A stretch of DNA of 9,591 bases from an uncultured Lachnospiraceae bacterium (GCA_902783445.1 CACZQX010000312.1:1-9591), one strand, 5' to 3'; positions 1-7,339 are shown, counted from the first letter of the stretch. A program made the numbers and translations. The notes: a model not told the origin generated them from the letters alone.

Positions 1-1
1 C

Positions 2-172
2 GGAATAGTTCTTATTTTGGCTATGTACGCAACCGCGTTTTTACTGGCAATATTCGGCAACGAACATACCACAAAGTTTTTTATAGCGGCCATAGCAACC
101 ACCATTTTTGTCCCTATCCTTTTATGGTTTTACATTAGACTGTGTAAACTTGGGGATAAAAAGGATAAGTAG
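2..172 (+). CDS. C-terminal part of a small integral membrane protein (5' truncated)
   Basis: An open frame runs in from the left edge and stops at TAG 170-172, giving 56 residues. It reads as two hydrophobic helices (about residues 1-19 and 28-47 of the visible part) joined by a short polar turn (GNEHTTK), then a basic tail ending KLGDKKDK. Such a tail usually stays in the cytoplasm, which would place the turn outside. The start and most of the protein lie outside the window. I do not recognise the family and assign no function. The stop lies 2 bp before the promoter of the next gene, so it appears to be a separate unit, although no terminator is visible between them. That this is the real frame is inferred from the hydrophobic pattern and the position of the stop. 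Confidence 0.55.
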   Translation, partial: GIVLILAMYATAFLLAIFGNEHTTKFFIAAIATTIFVPILLWFYIRLCKLGDKKDK

Positions 173-173
173 C

Positions 174-202
174 TTGAATATTGCATTTTTTTAATATATA
201 AT
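174..202 (+). promoter_or_regulatory. sigma-70/A promoter for the PilZ / 777-aa gene pair
   Basis: The -35 is TTGAAT (174-179), the spacer is 17 bp and the -10 is a perfect TATAAT (197-202). Transcription would start near 209, leaving a leader of about 44 nt before the PilZ gene. No other comparable promoter lies between the upstream stop and the PilZ start. Confidence 0.6.
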
Positions 203-208
203 ATTCAA
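174..208. promoter_or_regulatory. operator-like dyad enclosing the PilZ promoter
   Basis: TTGAATATT (174-182) and AATATTCAA (200-208) are perfect 9-bp inverted arms around 17 bp. One arm holds the -35 and the other overlaps the -10. No T-tract follows, so it is not a normal terminator. A repressor site is a reasonable reading. The composition is very AT-rich, so chance cannot be excluded. Confidence 0.35.
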
Positions 209-252
209 AGGAGAGAAATTTCACGATATGATGCATGTTGGAGGTATAGTAA

Positions 253-606
253 ATGATAGAAAAAAGGCGTAGTAAAAGACTTAATGTTAACTTAGAGCTT
301 AACATTTCAGATCTCTTCAAACAAGATAACGTTGTTATCAAACATTTCGATTCACCAATTCATGTAATTGATATTTCAAAGCATGGTCTGGGTTTTATAT
401 CTAACGCGGTTATTCCAATGGGTTATTATTTCAATGCGAAAATCGAGCTTGGAAGCACCAAGCTTGCATTATATACGGTTGTAAAGATTATCAGAAGCGT
501 TGATCACGAAGACGGTTCATATACCTACGGATGCGAATTCGTCGGTCTTGCACCTATTTTCGATTACGTTTTTGATGATTACGAAAGATATTTGGAAAAT
601 AAATAA
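253..606 (+). CDS. PilZ-domain c-di-GMP-binding protein
   Basis: This 117-residue protein is essentially one PilZ domain, the best known receptor fold for the second messenger c-di-GMP. Both ligand motifs are present. RxxxR is R5-R-S-K-R9 near the N-terminus, and D/NxSxxG is D40-I-S-K-H-G45. The usual closing strand motif is seen as YGCEFVGL (92-99). There is no signal peptide or membrane segment, so it should be cytoplasmic. ATG 253 is preceded by GGAGG (240-244) at good spacing. The gene is first in a two-gene unit, 20 nt ahead of the 777-residue gene, which suggests that it conveys c-di-GMP levels to that protein. Single-domain PilZ proteins usually act by binding a partner. That partnership is inference, but binding competence is well supported by the motifs. 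Confidence 0.92.
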   Translation: MIEKRRSKRLNVNLELNISDLFKQDNVVIKHFDSPIHVIDISKHGLGFISNAVIPMGYYFNAKIELGSTKLALYTVVKIIRSVDHEDGSYTYGCEFVGLAPIFDYVFDDYERYLENK

Positions 607-626
607 AAACAGGTAACTAAAGGGCT

Positions 627-2960
627 ATGGGCGAAGCATATTATGAGAATTTGAAACTTGAAGAACCGGCAACATTAGCTACAGCCGGCTCTCCTGTTGA
701 TGCCGTTTATTTGATTTTGGACGGCAATGTGGAAAAAGTGACCGGCAAGGAAACCGAAAGTATTTCTACCGGTTCTTTTGTTGGTGCCGAGAATGTTTTT
801 CTCGGCAAATATACTTCTACCTATTCTTTCAGCGAACCAATCGAAGTAATTAAAATCAAAGCGGAAAGCTATACGGATTTTTCCGATAATGTAGGCGATA
901 TGGAAGTCTACGAAACGGCACACAAGTATTTAAGTGCTTTGATAAACGATATCGGCATGCGATGCATGTCTTTTTATGATGTTACAAGTCTTTTTGTCAG
1001 GGAGCTTACGCAAATCAGCAAATCTTATCAGGATTTTTGCTCATCGGCAAAAATAGAAGCTGCCAAAAAGTATTCTTTTCCCGACATAACAGCCTTTGAT
1101 CTCCAACAGCAGGCTTATTACAGCAGCTTTACTCAATTCGAAAATTATGCAAAATATCCGGATGCATTCGAAAACGTATACAGAAAAGGCGCTATGGCGG
1201 CTTCTCGTTCACAGCTTCGTATGTTTAACAATGTTTGCAAAACATTTGTTGATTTTTTGGAGTGCGTGAATGATATTCTTAATTATTTTGTTAATTCGGG
1301 TGAAAAATCCCTTTTATATCTTTCATTAAAAGCAGAAAACGAAATCAAAGCCACAAAACCAAAATTGGCACCGAAGGAGTCAATAGGTCTTAAGCTTAAG
1401 GATTCTCTCGACAATTTTGTTGCCAAGGCTCTTTCGGAATGCAATATTCCGATAGAAATAGATTATTCATGGCTTGCACCGGGCGAAAAAGAAGAAGCTA
1501 ATGCAGAGGACGAAAAGCAAGAAGAAACAAGTGAAGAAGCAAAGTCCGAAGATACTGCTGCAATCACTCAAGCGGCCGAAGATATTGACTTAAGTACAAT
1601 CAAAGCCGGCAGTCTTTTGATGCGTCTTTGTAATTTTGCACAATGGACTCCGGAAAAAATAAAAGCCTTGGCCGATGCCGTTACGGATTTTATGAATCTT
1701 TCTGATAAGTTTTCCAGAGAAGAAGATGCAAAAAGCATTTATCCGAGGGTCACAAATCTTTATTATGACTTATACACTGACGTTTTTTTCAAATATGCAG
1801 AAGCAGAAAATGCGGATTTTATTGTTGAAGTATTTTTGGATTTCGGTTTACTTGATGAGCGACTTCTTAAAAAAAGCGAGCTTAATACTTTGGGTCTTAC
1901 CCAGCCCCTTTCACATAATGGCCCCCTTAAGATTTATCGCATGAAAGATTGGCTTATGTCAATTTATCATGGCGAAAATGTTCCTTCAAAAAACGAATTT
2001 GATACCGACTATCATGACACAATCAGAAAACGCCAGATAGAGGAACAGCTTGATAAGTCTCAGGTAGAGGCCTTACTTGCCGATGCACATGCAAAAGTCG
2101 AATTTGAAATTAATAATTTACTTAGAACCAACAACAGATTGGCAAACGGAAACATATTTACATTTGTGCCGATTCTCTACTCGGATCTTTTCGACCCTCA
2201 TATGGAAGAAGCCATATTAACCGAGGAAAAAATAGTTACAATGTTTAACCAAGTCAAATCCCTTGACTTTTCCGCTTTCTACCGCGAAATCCTTTATGAG
2301 GACTTGGAAATACAGCTTTACAAAGAAGTCATTCAGGTTGAGGTTCTTCCTGTTTTCATTCTGCTTCCAACATGTGGACCAAACGGTATTATGTGGCAGG
2401 AAACCACAAGAAGAAGAACAAGAAGCGAAGCAAGGTTCTTGCTTCCGGCCATTCACAAAGGCAACTTCGAGCTTACCATGATGCGTCTTTTCGGAAGATA
2501 CAGATGGGAATTTTGCAAAAAAGTTCAAGGTGTTGCATGGTCTGATATTTCGGTTCCTTCACTTACCAGTGAGTACGCAGACTATATTCAGTTTTACAGA
2601 AAAAATAAAGAGCTTAATGCCGAAAAACGCGATTTAATTAAAAAACAGATTCAACGTTGCAGAAACAGCGTAAAGGAAGTATTTGTAACGGATTATATAA
2701 TATGGCTCAAATACGAGGCTAACGGCTCCGTAAGGCTTAATATGGTTAATAGACGAATACTTGCAACCTATTGTCCTTTTCCTAAGAAGATTAGAAAAAA
2801 GCTGTCTGACACACCTATGTTTGAAAGATCATTTTTCAAATTTAATCAGACACAGGCTCAGCATCTAAAAGTACAATCAAACAAAATTACTTCAAGGGAA
2901 AATAAGGGACTTATTGTACCGGATGAAGTTTATCATACCTTGGATTATTACAATTTGTAA
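627..2960 (+). CDS. Large uncharacterised protein with N-terminal cyclic-nucleotide-binding-like domain
   Basis: The 777-residue product has no signal peptide and no clear membrane helix. Residues about 12-85 look like the beta-roll of CRP/cNMP-binding proteins: YLILDGNVEKV (28-38), GSFVGAENVFLG (49-60) where the phosphate-binding cassette should be, then strands to 80. The arginine that holds the cyclic phosphate in true cAMP/cGMP binders is not seen (polar residues TSTYSFSE there), so the domain may be structural or bind something else. Next comes a mostly helical region (about 95-280), an acidic low-complexity linker (285-320), a second helical region (325-500), and a C-terminal part (500-777) with a TCGPNGIMW stretch (582-590), an Arg-rich patch (594-602) and a basic helix near 655-685. 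No helix-turn-helix is recognised. ATG is the only possible start close to the stop of the PilZ gene. Its AAAGGG lies just 2 nt upstream, so translation may depend on coupling to the PilZ gene. Function unknown. Confidence 0.85.
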   Translation: MGEAYYENLKLEEPATLATAGSPVDAVYLILDGNVEKVTGKETESISTGSFVGAENVFLGKYTSTYSFSEPIEVIKIKAESYTDFSDNVGDMEVYETAHKYLSALINDIGMRCMSFYDVTSLFVRELTQISKSYQDFCSSAKIEAAKKYSFPDITAFDLQQQAYYSSFTQFENYAKYPDAFENVYRKGAMAASRSQLRMFNNVCKTFVDFLECVNDILNYFVNSGEKSLLYLSLKAENEIKATKPKLAPKESIGLKLKDSLDNFVAKALSECNIPIEIDYSWLAPGEKEEANAEDEKQEETSEEAKSEDTAAITQAAEDIDLSTIKAGSLLMRLCNFAQWTPEKIKALADAVTDFMNLSDKFSREEDAKSIYPRVTNLYYDLYTDVFFKYAEAENADFIVEVFLDFGLLDERLLKKSELNTLGLTQPLSHNGPLKIYRMKDWLMSIYHGENVPSKNEFDTDYHDTIRKRQIEEQLDKSQVEALLADAHAKVEFEINNLLRTNNRLANGNIFTFVPILYSDLFDPHMEEAILTEEKIVTMFNQVKSLDFSAFYREILYEDLEIQLYKEVIQVEVLPVFILLPTCGPNGIMWQETTRRRTRSEARFLLPAIHKGNFELTMMRLFGRYRWEFCKKVQGVAWSDISVPSLTSEYADYIQFYRKNKELNAEKRDLIKKQIQRCRNSVKEVFVTDYIIWLKYEANGSVRLNMVNRRILATYCPFPKKIRKKLSDTPMFERSFFKFNQTQAQHLKVQSNKITSRENKGLIVPDEVYHTLDYYNL

Positions 2961-3004
2961 CAAGAGCAATTCTTTATGACATATGTTGTAACTCATTTTT
3001 TAAA

Positions 3005-3038
3005 GCAAAAGCTGTCGGGAAATCCCAACAGCTTTTGT
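3005..3038. terminator. Shared bidirectional hairpin terminator between convergent genes
   Basis: CAAAAGCTGT (3006-3015) pairs with ACAGCTTTTG (3028-3037), continued inward by GGG (3017-3019) with CCC (3024-3026) around a 4-nt loop. The one internal mismatch (C3016/A3027) becomes a G-U pair in the minus-strand RNA, so the stem is continuous for the kinase-like gene and slightly interrupted for the 777-residue gene. U-rich bases lie in the 3' arm for both directions. It sits between stop codons at 2960 and 3049. Confidence 0.8.
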
Positions 3039-3048
3039 ATATATCTAT

Positions 3049-3669
3049 TTATGACATTTTAATATCTATATAAGCTTTAATAATATCTACGCATTTTTCA
3101 AAGCTTAATTCTGCGCTGTTTAAGCACAAATCATAGTTTTTGGCATCATACCAATCTCTTCCGGTATAATACTTGTAGTATTCGGCACGTTCTTTATCAA
3201 TCTTTTTGATATAGGCTTCTATGCCCTTTTCCGGCCTGTTTTCCACTTCTATTACGTTCTTTATACAAGTTTCCATAGGAGCATGAACAAATACCCTTAT
3301 GACGTTTTTGAAGTCTTTTAAAACAAAATCAGCCGCACGTCCGATTACAACAAAACTTTCTTTGTTTGACAGTTCCTTAATAATCTTTGCTTGATAATTA
3401 AAAAGGTTTCTATCCGATGTAAAACCTCCTTTATCCGGCGGTATTATTTCACCATTATAAACACTGGATGCCGTCTTAAATAACAATGTGTTTTTAAGTT
3501 TCTCATCAACTTTTGCAAATAATGCCTCGTTAATTCCGCTATCGTCGGATGCAAGCTTTAATATTTCCCTGTTATAGTAGGAAATCCCCAAATCCTTTGC
3601 AAGCATTTTACCGACAGTTCTTCCGCCGCTACCATAGGTTCTGGCAATAGTAATTACGAAGTTCTCCAT
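3049..3669 (-). CDS. Cytidylate kinase-like family protein (P-loop kinase)
   Basis: The 206-residue product matches the cytidylate-kinase-like family (Cytidylate_kin2 type), P-loop proteins related to CMP kinase whose real substrate is mostly unknown. It opens with VITIARTYGSGGRTVGKMLA: the phosphate-binding loop is G13-S-G-G-R-x-x-G20. FVVIGRAADFVL (106-117) fits the family's nucleotide-binding strand. KIDKERAEYYKYYTGRDWYD (156-175) fits the lid region, and YDLCLNS (179-185) the family's C-terminal strand. The length is typical. ATG at 3669 has an AAGGAGT site 9 nt upstream. The gene lies 80 nt after livF in the same direction without a clear terminator, so it may be the last gene of that transcript; an extended -10 at 3741-3749 offers a separate start. 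It is not the housekeeping cmk by appearance; phosphorylation of CMP is unproven. Confidence 0.85.
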   Translation of the reverse strand: MENFVITIARTYGSGGRTVGKMLAKDLGISYYNREILKLASDDSGINEALFAKVDEKLKNTLLFKTASSVYNGEIIPPDKGGFTSDRNLFNYQAKIIKELSNKESFVVIGRAADFVLKDFKNVIRVFVHAPMETCIKNVIEVENRPEKGIEAYIKKIDKERAEYYKYYTGRDWYDAKNYDLCLNSAELSFEKCVDIIKAYIDIKMS

Positions 3670-3740
3670 AAAAATACCACTCCTTTTGACACATTTGCCC
3701 CAAAATAGAGCATCCCCATGTCTGTTTCGTTTATATATAT

Positions 3741-3749
3741 ATTATAACA
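3741..3749 (-). promoter_or_regulatory. Possible extended -10 promoter for the cytidylate kinase-like gene
   Basis: On the minus strand TGTTATAAT (TGn plus a perfect TATAAT at 3741-3746) lies immediately after the livF stop codon and about 70 nt before the kinase-like start. No acceptable -35 is found 16-18 bp upstream, so activity would rest on the extended -10. The surrounding TA-repeat makes a chance match plausible. Confidence 0.35.
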
Positions 3750-4460
3750 CTATTCGCCTAAATATGCTTTTTTAATTCCTTCATCATTTGCAAGATCGCT
3801 TGCCTTGCCGCTCATTGAAATCGTACCTGTTTCCAAAACATAAGCTCTGTCGGCAATTTCAAGGGCTTTCTTTGCATTCTGCTCAACAAGAAGAACCGTT
3901 GTACCGCTTTCGCTGATAGTTTTGATAATATCGAAGATTTCGGAAACAAGAATAGGTGAAAGGCCCATTGAAGGCTCATCCATAAGTACGATTTTAGGTC
4001 TGGACATAAGAGCACGTCCCATAGCAAGCATCTGCTGCTCACCACCGGATAATGTACCCGCAAGCTGTTTCTTTCTTTCTTCAAGACGAGGAAAACGCTC
4101 ATATACGTATTTTAATGATTTCTCTATTTCATCCTTGTCAGTTCTTGTGAAGGCTCCGAGCTTAAGGTTATCATATACGGAAAGCTGTGAAAAAACACGT
4201 CTTCCTTCCGGCACATGAGCCATTCCCAAAGAAACGATTGAATGAGCAGGAACCTTTGTAATATCCTTGCCGTCAAACATAATAGAGCCCACTTTCGGTG
4301 TAATAAGACCGGAGATGGTATGGAGTGTTGTTGTTTTTCCGGCACCGTTTGCTCCGATAAGGGCAATAACCTCTCCTTCGTTTACTTCGAAGGAAATGCC
4401 TTTTATGGCTTTAATTACGCCATAATATACTTCTATGTCTTTTACTTCCAATAATGCCAT
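3750..4460 (-). CDS. livF: Branched-chain amino acid-type ABC transporter ATP-binding protein LivF
   Basis: One of the two cytoplasmic ATPases that power import through LivHM. The 236 residues are the normal LivF length. Visible motifs are Walker A GANGAGKTT (36-44), the LivF hallmark VPEGRRVF (83-90), signature LSGGEQQ (137-143), and Walker B IVLMDEP (157-163) with catalytic E162. VEQN (192-195) takes the place of the switch histidine, as is usual in LivF but not LivG. The C-terminus KKAYLGE is typical. ATG 4460 has AGGAGG (4468-4473) 7 nt upstream, overlapping the livG stop, so the two genes are probably translationally coupled. It is the last of four liv genes in the unit, and no strong terminator follows it. 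Confidence 0.95.
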   Translation of the reverse strand: MALLEVKDIEVYYGVIKAIKGISFEVNEGEVIALIGANGAGKTTTLHTISGLITPKVGSIMFDGKDITKVPAHSIVSLGMAHVPEGRRVFSQLSVYDNLKLGAFTRTDKDEIEKSLKYVYERFPRLEERKKQLAGTLSGGEQQMLAMGRALMSRPKIVLMDEPSMGLSPILVSEIFDIIKTISESGTTVLLVEQNAKKALEIADRAYVLETGTISMSGKASDLANDEGIKKAYLGE

Positions 4461-4471
4461 GTCATTTCCTC

Positions 4472-5230
4472 CTAATCGCCAAGATAAGCCTTAATAACTT
4501 CAGGATTATTAAGGACTTCTGAAGTGCCACCCTGACAAAGAACCTGACCAAAGTTAAGTACCGTAAGTTTTTCGCAAATACCCGATACAAGCTTCATATC
4601 ATGTTCAATTAAGAGTATTGTCATGTCAAATTCGTCGCGGACAAAACGGATTGTATCCATAAGCTCTTTTGTTTCGTTAGGATTCATACCTGCAGCAGGC
4701 TCATCCAACAAAAGAAGCTTCGGCGATGTTGCAAGCGCACGCGCTATCTCGAGTTTTCTTTGCTTTCCGTAAGGAAGATTTGAAGCAAGATAGTCAGCTT
4801 CTTTATCAAGATTGAAAACTTTTAAAAGCTCAAGTGCCTTTGCATTCATTTCTTTCTCAACTTTGTGGAATTTCGGAAGTCGCATGATTCCGGTAAAAGT
4901 TGAATATTTGTTATTGTTATGTAAACCGATTTTAACATTGTCAAGAACGCTCATTTCCGTGAACAATCTGATATTTTGGAATGTTCTTGCTATACCGGCT
5001 TTATTTATGTCGATTGTCTTTTTGCCTGTGATATCCACACCGTCAAGACTGATTTTGCCCATATCCGGTTTGTATACACCCGTAAGCATATTGAAAACCG
5101 TTGTTTTACCGGCACCGTTAGGACCGATAAGACCGTAAAGCTCGTTTTTTTCGATTTTAACTTCGAAACCGTCAACGGCACGAAGACCACCAAAGGAGAT
5201 TCCCAAATTTGAAACTTCAAGCAAAGCCAT
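4472..5230 (-). CDS. livG: Branched-chain amino acid-type ABC transporter ATP-binding protein LivG
   Basis: The second ATPase of the importer, pairing with LivF beneath the LivHM channel. It has 252 residues, the standard LivG size. In order: Walker A GPNGAGKTT (36-44), Q-loop ARTFQNIRLF with Q85, a LivG-type helical insertion (about 105-130), signature LPYGKQR (152-158), Walker B LLLLDEPAAGMN (172-183) with E177, switch H210 in IEHDM, and a KAYLGD end. The signature departs from LSGG in the way normal for LivG. ATG 5230 is 2 nt beyond the livM stop. Its AAGGAGG (5241-5247) is 10 nt upstream, inside the livM coding end. Confidence 0.95.
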   Translation of the reverse strand: MALLEVSNLGISFGGLRAVDGFEVKIEKNELYGLIGPNGAGKTTVFNMLTGVYKPDMGKISLDGVDITGKKTIDINKAGIARTFQNIRLFTEMSVLDNVKIGLHNNNKYSTFTGIMRLPKFHKVEKEMNAKALELLKVFNLDKEADYLASNLPYGKQRKLEIARALATSPKLLLLDEPAAGMNPNETKELMDTIRFVRDEFDMTILLIEHDMKLVSGICEKLTVLNFGQVLCQGGTSEVLNNPEVIKAYLGD

Positions 5231-5232
5231 AA

Positions 5233-6297
5233 TTATTCAACCTCCTTTTTCTTTTTAAACCAGTTCTTCGGAGAATGTTTTGCAAGGAATGCCTTACATG
5301 TAGGATTCCATGTTGCAATCATCATAACAATAAGAACGATTGCGTAAATCAACATTCTGTAGTCCTGTAAGAAACGCAAATATTCCGGAAGGAGAGTAAG
5401 AATAATAGCAGCTATCATCGATCCTCTGATGCTTCCGATTCCGCCAAGTACGACAAATACCAAAATCATAATGGACTGTGTATAACCGAATTTGGCTGTT
5501 GTAGCTGTAAGGGATGAAATATTGTGGGCATATAAAACACCTGCCATACCGGCCAAAGCAGCCGAAATGGAGAATGCCAAAATCTTATATTTTGAAACAT
5601 TAATACCTACAGACTCTGCCGCGATTTTGTTATCACGAATAGCCATTACGGCACGGCCCGCACGTGAATTAATAAAGTTAAGTACAATAAAGAGCGTAAG
5701 TAAAACCAATATAATACCGATAACGAAAGTTGCTACTCTCGGTGTACCCGTAATACCCTGAGCTCCTTTTAGAATAACTTTTCCGCTTTCTTCCAGTCCC
5801 AGTCCGTCACTTGTAAGAGCGATGTGAATACCGTGGCTGTCAACACCAACGTAAAGTACAGTAAAGATGTTTACAATAATCTGACCAAAAGCTAAGGTAA
5901 CGATTGCAAGGTAGTCACCGGAAAGTCTGAGAACCGGGATGCCGATTAAAATACCGAAAATACCCGCAGCTACCGTACCGATAACAAGACCGATTAAGAA
6001 TCTTAGAAAATCGCTTTCGATGGAATCTGCCATAGCATTAGTAAAGAAAGCACTTGTAAAGGCACCTATACACATAAAGCCCGCATGACCCAAACTCAAC
6101 TCACCCAAAATACCTACCGTCAAGTTAAGTGATACGGCCAAGATTATATAGTAGCAAAGGTTAACCAAAAGACCCTGGAATGTACTTGAAAGCAATCCCG
6201 TAGGTATAAGTAACTGTATAACAATAAAGCCTACGATTACAATTCCGAATGTAATCATGTAGTTTCTTGATAGTTTGCTTGATAATAATTTCTTCAT
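5233..6297 (-). CDS. livM: Branched-chain amino acid-type ABC transporter permease LivM
   Basis: Inner-membrane permease of the LivM class that forms the translocation path with LivH. The 354 residues hold about nine hydrophobic segments, beginning near 15-32 and 43-62. The family stretch GILGELSLGHAGFMCIGAF (62-80) is intact. The cytoplasmic coupling loop that contacts the ATPases is clear at 213-253, with GRAVMAIRDNKIAAESVGIN (214-233). The C-terminus is a basic cytoplasmic tail (KNWFKKKK). ATG 6297 has AGGAGG (6305-6310) 7 nt upstream, overlapping the livH stop. Confidence 0.95.
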   Translation of the reverse strand: MKKLLSSKLSRNYMITFGIVIVGFIVIQLLIPTGLLSSTFQGLLVNLCYYIILAVSLNLTVGILGELSLGHAGFMCIGAFTSAFFTNAMADSIESDFLRFLIGLVIGTVAAGIFGILIGIPVLRLSGDYLAIVTLAFGQIIVNIFTVLYVGVDSHGIHIALTSDGLGLEESGKVILKGAQGITGTPRVATFVIGIILVLLTLFIVLNFINSRAGRAVMAIRDNKIAAESVGINVSKYKILAFSISAALAGMAGVLYAHNISSLTATTAKFGYTQSIMILVFVVLGGIGSIRGSMIAAIILTLLPEYLRFLQDYRMLIYAIVLIVMMIATWNPTCKAFLAKHSPKNWFKKKKEVE

Positions 6298-6308
6298 GAT
6301 AAGACCTC

Positions 6309-7187
6309 CTACACTTTCTCATGTATAGGTCTACCAAGAATACCGGTAGGCTTAACAATAAGTACAATAACAAGTACGCCGAAAACTATTGCATCCGCAA
6401 GTTCCGATGAAATATATGCTTTAGCAAATCCTTCGATAATACCAAGTAACATACCACCGATGAAAGCACCCGGAATAGAACCGATACCGCCGAATACGGC
6501 AGCCGTAAAGGCCTTAATACCCGGCATTGAACCGGTGTAAGGTGTAAGTGTCGGTGAATAAGAACAAAGAAGCACACCTGCAATGGCAGCAAGAGCCGAA
6601 CCGATTGCAAATGTTATGGCAATTGTTCTGTTAACATTTATACCCATAAGCTGTGCAGCGCCTTTATCTTCGGAAACCGCAAGCATAGCCGCGCCTGTCT
6701 TTGATTTTTTCATAAAGTTAACAAGCACAATCATAATAACAACGCAGCAGATAACCGTAACTATTGATTCTGCTTTAATTGTCAATGCGCCGTCAGCAAG
6801 AACCAAAGGTTCAAAAGGCACTACGGATTTGAAGGCCTTTGGGCTTGAACCAAAGATAATAAGTGCTAAATTTTGTAAGAAATAACTCATACCGATTGCA
6901 GTGATAAGTACCGCAAGTGACGTAGCCTGTCTAAGTGGTTTGTATGCAACTTTTTCTATTGCTACACCAAGAACAGTACAAACAATAACCGCAAGAATAA
7001 TACCAAGCCAAGAATTACCCGAAGCGCTCATTGCGGTAAAACAGATATATCCGCCAATCATTATAACATCACCATGGGCAAAGTTAAGCATTTTGGCAAT
7101 ACCGTAAACCATGGTGTATCCAAGAGCAATGATAGCATAAATGCTGCCAAGACTGACACCATTGATTAAATAGGATATGAAATCCAT
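6309..7187 (-). CDS. livH: Branched-chain amino acid-type ABC transporter permease LivH
   Basis: LivH-class permease, 292 residues with about eight hydrophobic segments. It begins in the normal way with a first helix after MDFISYLINGVSLGSIYAI, followed by GYTMVYGIAKMLNFAHGD (23-40), a strong family hallmark. The ATPase-coupling loop is at 164-204 (KTGAAMLAVSEDKGAAQLMG then the INVNR stretch). The C-terminus has VKPTGILGR. The start is ATG 7187 because GAGAGG (7195-7200) lies 7 nt upstream; an in-frame GTG at 7211 would add eight residues with no binding site in front. It is the first gene of livHMGF and has its own promoter at 7289-7317. Confidence 0.95.
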   Translation of the reverse strand: MDFISYLINGVSLGSIYAIIALGYTMVYGIAKMLNFAHGDVIMIGGYICFTAMSASGNSWLGIILAVIVCTVLGVAIEKVAYKPLRQATSLAVLITAIGMSYFLQNLALIIFGSSPKAFKSVVPFEPLVLADGALTIKAESIVTVICCVVIMIVLVNFMKKSKTGAAMLAVSEDKGAAQLMGINVNRTIAITFAIGSALAAIAGVLLCSYSPTLTPYTGSMPGIKAFTAAVFGGIGSIPGAFIGGMLLGIIEGFAKAYISSELADAIVFGVLVIVLIVKPTGILGRPIHEKV

Positions 7188-7250
7188 ATCAACACCTCTC
7201 TCTAAAATCACAATAACCTAACATCCAAAAGCAACACTCTTTCTAAACGC

Positions 7251-7280
7251 AAAAAAAAGAACTAAGTGTCGCAAATTAGT
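7251..7280 (-). promoter_or_regulatory. Weak hairpin plus U8 tract in the livH leader (possible attenuator)
   Basis: On the minus strand, right after the predicted start point of the livHMGF promoter, ACTAA and TTAGT (7276-7280 and 7261-7265) can form a 5-bp stem with a 10-nt loop. Two bases later an uninterrupted run of eight T (7258-7251) follows. The order hairpin then U-run resembles a small intrinsic terminator, but the stem is short and weak. Confidence 0.25.
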
Positions 7281-7288
7281 CTGTGGTG

Positions 7289-7317
7289 ATTATAGCATAA
7301 CAAATAATCTATTACAA
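7289..7317 (-). promoter_or_regulatory. sigma-70/A promoter for livHMGF
   Basis: On the minus strand the -35 is TTGTAA (7312-7317), the spacer is exactly 17 bp and the -10 is a perfect TATAAT (7289-7294) with an upstream TG extension (TGC before it). Transcription would begin near 7282, about 95 nt ahead of the livH start. It lies just downstream of the livJ terminator, which supports a separate transcription unit. Confidence 0.7.
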
Positions 7318-7339
7318 GCCCTTTCGCTAAAGATAAAGA

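Noticed and set aside
174..208. Terminator of the upstream membrane-protein gene
   Set aside because: The dyad is almost pure A/T with a 17-nt loop and is followed by purines rather than a U-run; it coincides with a good promoter.
173..252. c-di-GMP riboswitch ahead of the PilZ gene
   Set aside because: The leader after the predicted start point is only about 44 nt and shows no conserved GEMM core or paired stems.
2217..2528. 103-codon minus-strand frame inside the 777-residue gene
   Set aside because: It lacks a credible ribosome binding site and family resemblance and is fully covered by a well-formed coding frame on the other strand. Similar opposite-strand frames within the liv genes were dismissed for the same reasons.
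627..2960. Calling the 777-residue protein a CRP/FNR transcription regulator
   Set aside because: Only the N-terminal beta-roll resembles that family. No helix-turn-helix is visible, and the length is more than three times that of a CRP protein.
3670..3749. Terminator after livF
   Set aside because: Only short imperfect pairings (such as GACA with TGTC) can be drawn; there is no stable stem followed by a U-run.
7188..7211. Earlier GTG start for livH
   Set aside because: No ribosome binding site precedes it, and GAGAGG lies inside this stretch at the right distance from ATG 7187.
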